From positions 806,001-870,000 of the forward strand of contig NZ_JANTHZ010000001.1 of assembly GCF_024752355.1 (NCBI RefSeq): a DNA stretch of 64,000 nucleotides, in the 5' to 3' direction. The stretch is from Ancylobacter mangrovi (lineage in GTDB: Bacteria > Pseudomonadota > Alphaproteobacteria > Rhizobiales > Xanthobacteraceae). The number at the start of each line of letters is the position of its first letter. The first letter of the stretch is position 1. Of the stretch, positions 58,993 to 64,000 are shown piece by piece. The position numbers and the translations under genes are program-made. The notes beneath the pieces are model-generated. The model saw only the letters and a program-made list of their open reading frames with translations, did no database searches and was not told the origin of the DNA.

Positions 58993-59913
58993 ATGCACCC
59001 GACACTTAGCGATCGCGACCTCATCGCCGAACTGCTCGCCTTCCATGTCGAGGCGGGAGCGGACGTCGCGCTTGGCGAGGCGCCGGTCGACCGCTTCGAG
59101 GAAAGCGTGCGAGAGCGCGCCGCCGGCCGCCCGAATCGCGATCCCGCGCCGCCGGACGCCGCCCCGCGCCCCCGCGCCGAGAGCGCGCCGCAGCCCGCGC
59201 CCCGACCCACTCCCGCCGCCCGCCCGGCGCCCGTGGCGGCACCCGCCCTCGCCCCCTCCGCGACCGCGCCGCCGCCGCCCGACCAGGCGGCGCTGGAGGC
59301 GCGCGAGGCTGCCGCCGGCGCGCCGACGCTGGAGGCTCTGCGCGCCCTGCTGGAGGGTTTCGAGGGCTGCCCACTCAAGCACACCGCGACCCGGCTGGTG
59401 TTCGCCGACGGCAATCCGGCGGCGCGCCTGATGCTGGTCGGCGAGGCCCCCGGCCGCGACGAGGACATCGAGGGCAAGCCCTTCGTCGGCCGCTCCGGCC
59501 GGCTGCTCGACCGCATGCTGGCGGCAATCGGCATCGACCGCAGCGCCGCCTACATCGCCAACGTGGTGCCGTGGCGCCCGCCGGGCAACCGCACCCCGAC
59601 GCCGCAGGAGACCGCGATCTGCCTGCCCTTCATCCGCCGCCAGATCGAGCTCGCCGACCCGGACGTCCTCGTCTGCCTCGGCGGTCCCTCGGCGATGACG
59701 CTGCTCGGCATCCGCGAGGGAATCACCAAGGCGCGCGGGCGCTGGATGAGCTACGACACCGGCACGCGCGAGATCGCCGCGCTCGCCACCTTCCACCCGG
59801 CCTATCTGCTGCGCACGCCGCTCGGCAAGCGCATGGCCTGGCGCGACATGCTCGCCGTCGAGGCCCGGCTCGCCGGCCTGCCTCCGCTTGCCGACGCGCC
59901 CGGCCCGCGCTGA
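58993..59913 (+). CDS. Family 4 uracil-DNA glycosylase
   Basis: Removes uracil from DNA in base-excision repair. It has about 306 residues with an unusually long Pro/Ala/Arg linker (about residues 40-95). The catalytic domain has the FeS Cys region FEGCPLKHTATRLVF, the motif A VGEAPGRDEDIEGKPFVGR and motif B TFHPAYLLRTPLGKR. ATG 58993 directly follows an in-frame TTG (58990). It is divergent from the ETF-ubiquinone oxidoreductase gene, and its 3' end precedes cioA by 170 bases. Confidence 0.9.
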   Translation: MHPTLSDRDLIAELLAFHVEAGADVALGEAPVDRFEESVRERAAGRPNRDPAPPDAAPRPRAESAPQPAPRPTPAARPAPVAAPALAPSATAPPPPDQAALEAREAAAGAPTLEALRALLEGFEGCPLKHTATRLVFADGNPAARLMLVGEAPGRDEDIEGKPFVGRSGRLLDRMLAAIGIDRSAAYIANVVPWRPPGNRTPTPQETAICLPFIRRQIELADPDVLVCLGGPSAMTLLGIREGITKARGRWMSYDTGTREIAALATFHPAYLLRTPLGKRMAWRDMLAVEARLAGLPPLADAPGPR

Positions 59914-60082
59914 GGGCCGGCCCGGAGGCGCAGCCCTGCTGCACCTGTGGATGTCTCGCTCCTGACATCACTACCGGAGCACAGTTGGCAACAAGCTGAT
60001 TTGAGTCGTTCCATCCCGCGAAGGGTGAGGCTAGTCTAGCGACGTCACCTTCCGGCAGCGGTGACGATTTCGGGGGAGGCCG

Positions 60083-61498
60083 ATGGAATTCGATCCTGTC
60101 ATTCTGGCTCGCATCCAGTTCGCCTTCACGGTCTCCTTCCACATCATATTCCCGAGCTTCACCATAGGGTTGGCGGCCTATATCGCGACCCTCGAAGTGC
60201 TCTGGATGACCACCGGGCACGAGCGCTACCACCGCATCGCGCGCTTCTTCACCAAGATCTTCGCCGTGTCCTTCGGCATGGGCGTGGTGTCGGGAATCGT
60301 GCTCTCCTACCAGTTCGGCACCAACTGGAGCCATTTCTCCCATGTCGTGGGCAACGTCATCGGGCCGCTGATCGGCTATGAGGTGCTCACCGCCTTCTTC
60401 CTGGAGGCGACCTTCCTCGGCATCATGCTGTTCGGCTGGAACCGGGTGCCGCGCGGGCTGCACGTCTTCGCCTCGCTGATGGTGGCGCTGGGCACCTCGC
60501 TCTCGGCGTTCTGGATCCTCTCGGCCAATAGCTGGATGCAGACCCCGGCCGGTCACACCATGATCGACGGCGTCGCCCACCCGACCGACTGGCTGAACAC
60601 CATCTTCAACCCGAGCTTCCCCTACCGCTTCGCCCACATGGTGACGGCCTGCTACCTCACCACCGCCTTCGTGGTGCTCGCGGTGGGCGCGCGCTACGTC
60701 TATCAGGGCCGCTACGCCGAGGACGCGCGCACTATGATGCGCATGGCGATCGGGCTGATCGCCATCCTGGCGCCGATCCAGGCCTTCATCGGCGATTCCC
60801 ACGGCCTCAACACGCTGCAGTACCAGCCGGCCAAGATCGCCGCGATCGAGGCCCATTGGGGCACCGAGGACGACGTCGACAACAGCGTGCCGCTGGTGCT
60901 GTTCGCCTGGCCGAACGAGGAAACCGAGAGCAACGACTACCAGATCGCGGTGCCGCATCTGGGCAGCCTCATCCTCACCCATAGCTGGGACGGCAAGATC
61001 CCCGGCCTCAAGGAATTCGCCCGCGAGGACCGGCCGCCGGTCGCCATCCCCTTCTTTGCCTTCCGCGTCATGGTCGGCATGGGGCTGCTGATGATCGCCG
61101 TCGGCTGGCTCGGCGCCTTCCTGCTGTGGCGCCGGCGCCTGTTCGAGACCGACTGGTACCTCGCCCCGCTGCAATATGTCTGGCCGATCGGCTTCATCAC
61201 CATATTGTCGGGCTGGTTCGTCACCGAGGTCGGGCGCCAACCCTGGGTCGCCTACGGCATATTGCGCACCGCCGACGCCATCTCCCCGGTCGACGGCTGG
61301 GCGGTGGCGACGACGCTGGTGCTGTTCGTGCTGGTCTACGGTGTCGTGTTCTCGGGCGGCATCTACTACATCAACCGCCTCATCGTGCGCGGGCCGGAGG
61401 GCGCCGCGGTCGAGCCGCCGAGCGGCGTGCCGAACCGCCCGCTGACCTCGGCCAACGAGGCGACCCGCCAGGCCATCAGCACCACCACGGGAGAGTGA
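60083..61498 (+). CDS. cioA: Cytochrome bd-type ubiquinol oxidase subunit I (CIO type)
   Basis: Integral membrane subunit of 471 residues carrying the haems of a bd-family quinol oxidase, reducing oxygen to water. Haem ligands include His20 (FTVSFHIIF) and a His in YRFAHMVTACY. The short Q-loop, with GLKEFAREDRPPVAIPFFAFRVM directly after, marks the cyanide-insensitive (CIO) branch rather than the long-loop E. coli type. GRQPWVAYG near residue 381 is conserved. It is followed three bases later by subunit II. No FNR box is seen upstream. Confidence 0.94.
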   Translation: MEFDPVILARIQFAFTVSFHIIFPSFTIGLAAYIATLEVLWMTTGHERYHRIARFFTKIFAVSFGMGVVSGIVLSYQFGTNWSHFSHVVGNVIGPLIGYEVLTAFFLEATFLGIMLFGWNRVPRGLHVFASLMVALGTSLSAFWILSANSWMQTPAGHTMIDGVAHPTDWLNTIFNPSFPYRFAHMVTACYLTTAFVVLAVGARYVYQGRYAEDARTMMRMAIGLIAILAPIQAFIGDSHGLNTLQYQPAKIAAIEAHWGTEDDVDNSVPLVLFAWPNEETESNDYQIAVPHLGSLILTHSWDGKIPGLKEFAREDRPPVAIPFFAFRVMVGMGLLMIAVGWLGAFLLWRRRLFETDWYLAPLQYVWPIGFITILSGWFVTEVGRQPWVAYGILRTADAISPVDGWAVATTLVLFVLVYGVVFSGGIYYINRLIVRGPEGAAVEPPSGVPNRPLTSANEATRQAISTTTGE

Positions 61499-61501
61499 GC
61501 C

Positions 61502-62527
61502 ATGGAGGACGTCGGCCTCGGCATGACCTGGTACCTGCCCGTCGTCTGGGCGCTGCTGCTCTCGGTGGCGATCGCGATGTATGTGGTGCTGGACGGGTTC
61601 GATCTCGGCATCGGCATCCTGTCCCCCTTCGCCCGCAGCGACAGCGAGAAGGACCAGATGATGAGCTCGGTCGCCCCGTTCTGGGACGGCAACGAGACCT
61701 GGCTCATCCTCGGCGGCGGCGGCCTGTTCGTCGCCTTCCCGCTCGCCTATTCGATCGTGATGCCCGCGCTCTACCTGCCGGTCATCTTCATGCTGCTGTC
61801 GCTGGTGTTCCGCGGCGTCGCCTTCGAGTTCCGCCACGTCGCCGAGAGCAGCCGCTTCCTGTGGAACATCTCCTTCGCCGCCGGCTCGACACTGGCCGCC
61901 TTCTTCCAGGGCGTGCTGCTGGGCGGCTTCGTGCAGGGCATCAAGGTGGCGAACAACGCCTTCGCCGGCGGCCCGCTCGACTGGGCGACCCCGTTCGCGC
62001 TGCTGTGCGGGCTCGGCGTGGTCGCGGGCTACGCGCTGATCGGCAGCGTCTGGCTCATCATGAAGACCGAAGGGCGGATCGCGGTGCGCGCGCGCATGCA
62101 GGCGCGAATCCTGCTGCCGGTGGTGCTCATCTTCATGGGCATCGTCAGCCTGTGGACGCCGATCGCCTTCCCGCGCATCGCCGAGCGCTGGTTCACCACG
62201 CCGAACCTGTTCTACCTCGCCCCGGTGCCGATCGTCACGCTGATCCTCGCCGGGCTGGTCTGGCGCTGGCTGGAGGACGGGCACGAGCACATGCCGTTCT
62301 TCGGCGTCATCGGCCTGTTCCTGCTGGGCTATATCGGCATCGGCATCTCGATCTTCCCCTATCTGATCCCGCCCTCGCTGACCGTGTGGGAGACCGCCGC
62401 CGCGCCGGCGAGCCAGGTCTTCACGCTGATCGGCACGGTGTTCATGCTGCCGGTGATCCTCGGCTATACCGCCTTCGTCTACTGGCTGTTCCGCGGCAAG
62501 GTGCGCGAGGGCGAGGGCTACCACTGA
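61502..62527 (+). CDS. cioB: Cytochrome bd-type ubiquinol oxidase subunit II
   Basis: Subunit II of 341 residues, inner membrane. The family start YLPVVWALLLSVAIAMYVVLDGFDLGIGI and FWDGNETWLILGGGGLFVAFPLAY contain the GFDLG and WDGNETW motifs (quoted as VLDGFDLGIGI and PFWDGNETWLILGGG). It continues with EFRHVAESSRFLWNISFAAG and GGFVQGIKV. The gene begins three bases after cioA. No CydX-like small subunit or CydDC assembly transporter follows in the window. Confidence 0.94.
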   Translation: MEDVGLGMTWYLPVVWALLLSVAIAMYVVLDGFDLGIGILSPFARSDSEKDQMMSSVAPFWDGNETWLILGGGGLFVAFPLAYSIVMPALYLPVIFMLLSLVFRGVAFEFRHVAESSRFLWNISFAAGSTLAAFFQGVLLGGFVQGIKVANNAFAGGPLDWATPFALLCGLGVVAGYALIGSVWLIMKTEGRIAVRARMQARILLPVVLIFMGIVSLWTPIAFPRIAERWFTTPNLFYLAPVPIVTLILAGLVWRWLEDGHEHMPFFGVIGLFLLGYIGIGISIFPYLIPPSLTVWETAAAPASQVFTLIGTVFMLPVILGYTAFVYWLFRGKVREGEGYH

Positions 62528-62537
62528 GGCCTGCCGC

Positions 62538-62572
62538 GCCGAGGGGCCGGGCGGGGCAAGAAGGCCCTCGGC
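62538..62572 (+). terminator. Weak hairpin after cioB
   Basis: GCCGAGGG (62538-62545) and CCCTCGGC (62565-62572) are perfect complements separated by 19 bases. It lies 11 bases past the cioB stop, but there is no U-tract, so it may be a stabilising stem or a factor-dependent site rather than a classic terminator. Confidence 0.3.
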
Positions 62573-62795
62573 CGAATCGCTTTAGGGGGCTGCGCGTCGC
62601 AGGGTAGGTCCCGCGCGTCTCGGGCGGCCTCCTCCGCAGAATGGGAAGCCCGGGCCGACGCCGCGCATCCTCCAGCCACTAGGGGTCGCAGGCGCTCAGG
62701 CTACCCCGCGACCGCGTGCTCCGGCCCCATCCTGCGCGTCGGACTTTCCCTAACCGCGTCGTCCCCTGAAACGCTCGCCCGCACCCTCGCCGGCC

Positions 62796-64000
62796 TCACT
62801 TCGGCGCGGGCGGGGGCACCACCGCCCAGCCGACCCGCACCGGGTCCAGCCGGCCGGCGATTGCCCAGGGCACCACGATCGGCGCCTGCGGCTGCAGGTC
62901 CGGCCACAGCTCGCGCAGCCCGTAGGGCGGCCCGCCATTGGCGCTGAGCACCGGCCACACCAGCACCATGCCCTCATGCGCGGCGAGGTGGTTCACCGTC
63001 GCCGAAGCCTGCGCCGGCCCGGCCTGCGGCATCAGCACCGGCCGGGCGGAGCTGGCGAGCGCGATCGGCGCCGCCAGTGCAGTGACGCCGCCGATCGCGC
63101 CCGGCGGATGGCCGAGCCGCCGCGTCGCCGCCTCGGTGAGCGGGCCGGCGACCGCGCGGGCGGGGAAGTTGACGGCCTGCCCTCTCCGGCCGACCTGCGG
63201 CGCGCCGAGCGTCACCAGCGCCGTCACCACCGCCGGCGCGGCGACGCAGGCGAGCCAGAGCGGCGCCATCGCCCGGCGCCGGTGGATCCCCGCCACCTGC
63301 CCGCGCCAGGCCACCAGCAGCACCGCGAGCAGCGCCGGCGCGGGCGTGCCCCACACGGTCTGCCGCTCGCCGAGCGCGGCCAGCGCCAGCGCGGCGAGCA
63401 GCGGCACGATGCCCATCACCGCCATGAAGACCGGCGCAAAGTCCGGCACCGGCCCGCGCGCCAGCGTCGGCACATCCTCGCGCGCCCTGTCGCCGCCTCC
63501 CCGCTCGCCGGCGCGCGAGGAGATCAGCACCAGCAGCGCGCCCGGCACGCTGGCGAGCACCAGCCCGGCCAGCAGCGTCGCCGCCGGCACCATGGACGAG
63601 CCCCCGGCCGCGGCTCCGCCTGCCGCACCCAGCGTCGGCACGGGCGGGGGAAAGCGCACCGTCCACAGTGCGAACGGAATGAGGAAGGTGAGGCCCATCG
63701 CCACCGGCTGCACGATGTCGCGGGTGCGCAGCGCCGCCCGGCCGGCCGGGGTTAGCGCGATCAGCAGCGCCGCCGCCAGCACCACGGCCCAGCCCGACCA
63801 GCCGGCGAACAGCGCGATGCCGCCCGCCGCCGCGAGGGCCGGCCAGGCATGGCTCTTGCGCTCGCCGATCAGCCGCCAGCTCTCGAGCACGACCCACAGC
63901 ACGGCGGGCAGTGCCAGCCGGTCCGGCGCGTAGGGGTCGAGCGGCAGGCCGATCCCCTCCACCGCGACGAAGACCAGCGCCGCCGCGCCGCCCATGGCGC
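62796..64000 (-). CDS. Partial polytopic membrane protein, glycosyltransferase 39/ArnT-like
   Basis: C-terminal part (at least 399 residues) of a polytopic membrane protein that runs off the right edge of the window. Several hydrophobic helices occur in the first 270 visible residues (ALPAVLWVVLESWRLIGER; ATLLAGLVLASVPGALLVLI; FMAVMGIVPLLAALALAALG), with loops between, and a soluble end containing AAHEGMVLVWPVLSANGG. The pattern DPYAPDRLALPAVLWVVLESW resembles GT39/ArnT-type lipid-dependent glycosyltransferases. The catalytic N-terminus is not visible, so the family is only probable. Confidence 0.55.
   Translation of the reverse strand, partial: AMGGAAALVFVAVEGIGLPLDPYAPDRLALPAVLWVVLESWRLIGERKSHAWPALAAAGGIALFAGWSGWAVVLAAALLIALTPAGRAALRTRDIVQPVAMGLTFLIPFALWTVRFPPPVPTLGAAGGAAAGGSSMVPAATLLAGLVLASVPGALLVLISSRAGERGGGDRAREDVPTLARGPVPDFAPVFMAVMGIVPLLAALALAALGERQTVWGTPAPALLAVLLVAWRGQVAGIHRRRAMAPLWLACVAAPAVVTALVTLGAPQVGRRGQAVNFPARAVAGPLTEAATRRLGHPPGAIGGVTALAAPIALASSARPVLMPQAGPAQASATVNHLAAHEGMVLVWPVLSANGGPPYGLRELWPDLQPQAPIVVPWAIAGRLDPVRVGWAVVPPPAPK

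Noticed and set aside
59723..62524. Very long open frame antisense to the uracil-DNA glycosylase and cio genes
   Set aside because: It is a GC-skew shadow: His/Arg/Asp-rich low-complexity composition and no family likeness, while the plus-strand genes are clear.

Overview
The window is GC-rich chromosomal DNA from an alphaproteobacterium, most likely a member of the Hyphomicrobiales close to the Xanthobacteraceae (genus not assigned). The reasons are typical order-level genes (MucR, DUF2336, DUF1491, DUF5330, DUF6456, TIGR02186 and a DnaA C-terminal-like HTH protein), CtrA-like motifs, and a tRNA-His without G-1 and with A73. I see no insertion sequences, phage genes, CRISPR arrays or rRNA. 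Genes are densely packed on both strands, so this reads as a core-genome segment. AT-richer patches occur only in a few promoter regions (about 13.28-13.44, 14.23-14.5 and 31.72-31.86 kb).

Layout. 0.2-4.7 kb: FMN reductase, dCTP deaminase, a FadR-type regulator divergent from an L-lactate dehydrogenase, a small exported protein and YcgN. 4.8-8.5 kb: a class A penicillin-binding protein and a membrane-anchored DUF1214/DUF1254 pair. 8.7-14.2 kb: DUF2336, DUF1491, a peptidoglycan-binding protein, DUF5330, SufE, DUF6456 with a frameshifted DnaA-like HTH gene, a basic small protein and MucR. 14.6-23.2 kb: msrB-ptrB overlap, a proline-rich membrane protein, sodB, small membrane and exported proteins, ZntB, folK-folP. 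23.4-29.9 kb: HerA-like ATPase, M20 peptidase, branched-chain aminotransferase, CsbD, MeaB, a response regulator and a Pcp-like peptidase. 30-37 kb: a sorbosone-type dehydrogenase with a cytochrome c, TSUP-TIGR02186, the dmeRF cobalt/nickel module, atzG-atzE and tRNA-His. 37.4-45 kb: DUF3141, a class III CoA-transferase, a Na+/H+ antiporter behind a structured leader, a universal stress protein and an ABC permease. 45-53 kb: M23 peptidase, AlkZ/YcaQ-like protein, a TPP riboswitch with thiY, a ClC transporter and an SbmA/YddA-type ABC exporter. 53-64 kb: phnCDE with a Pho-box-like array, ETF-ubiquinone oxidoreductase, family 4 uracil-DNA glycosylase, a CIO-type bd oxidase and a partial membrane protein.

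The most informative signals are regulatory. They are a TPP aptamer followed by a perfect Shine-Dalgarno-sequestering hairpin, four 11-bp-phased Pho-box units before phnC, a G-tract palindrome in the dmeR promoter, an FNR/FixK-type palindrome beside the stress protein, and an unexplained pair of hairpins before the antiporter. The clearest anomaly in coding sequence is the frameshift in the DnaA-like HTH gene: the ancestral downstream frame is intact and ends inside the start of DUF6456. I found no obviously new multi-gene system. The antiporter leader and the lone atzG-atzE pair are the best candidates for something under-described.
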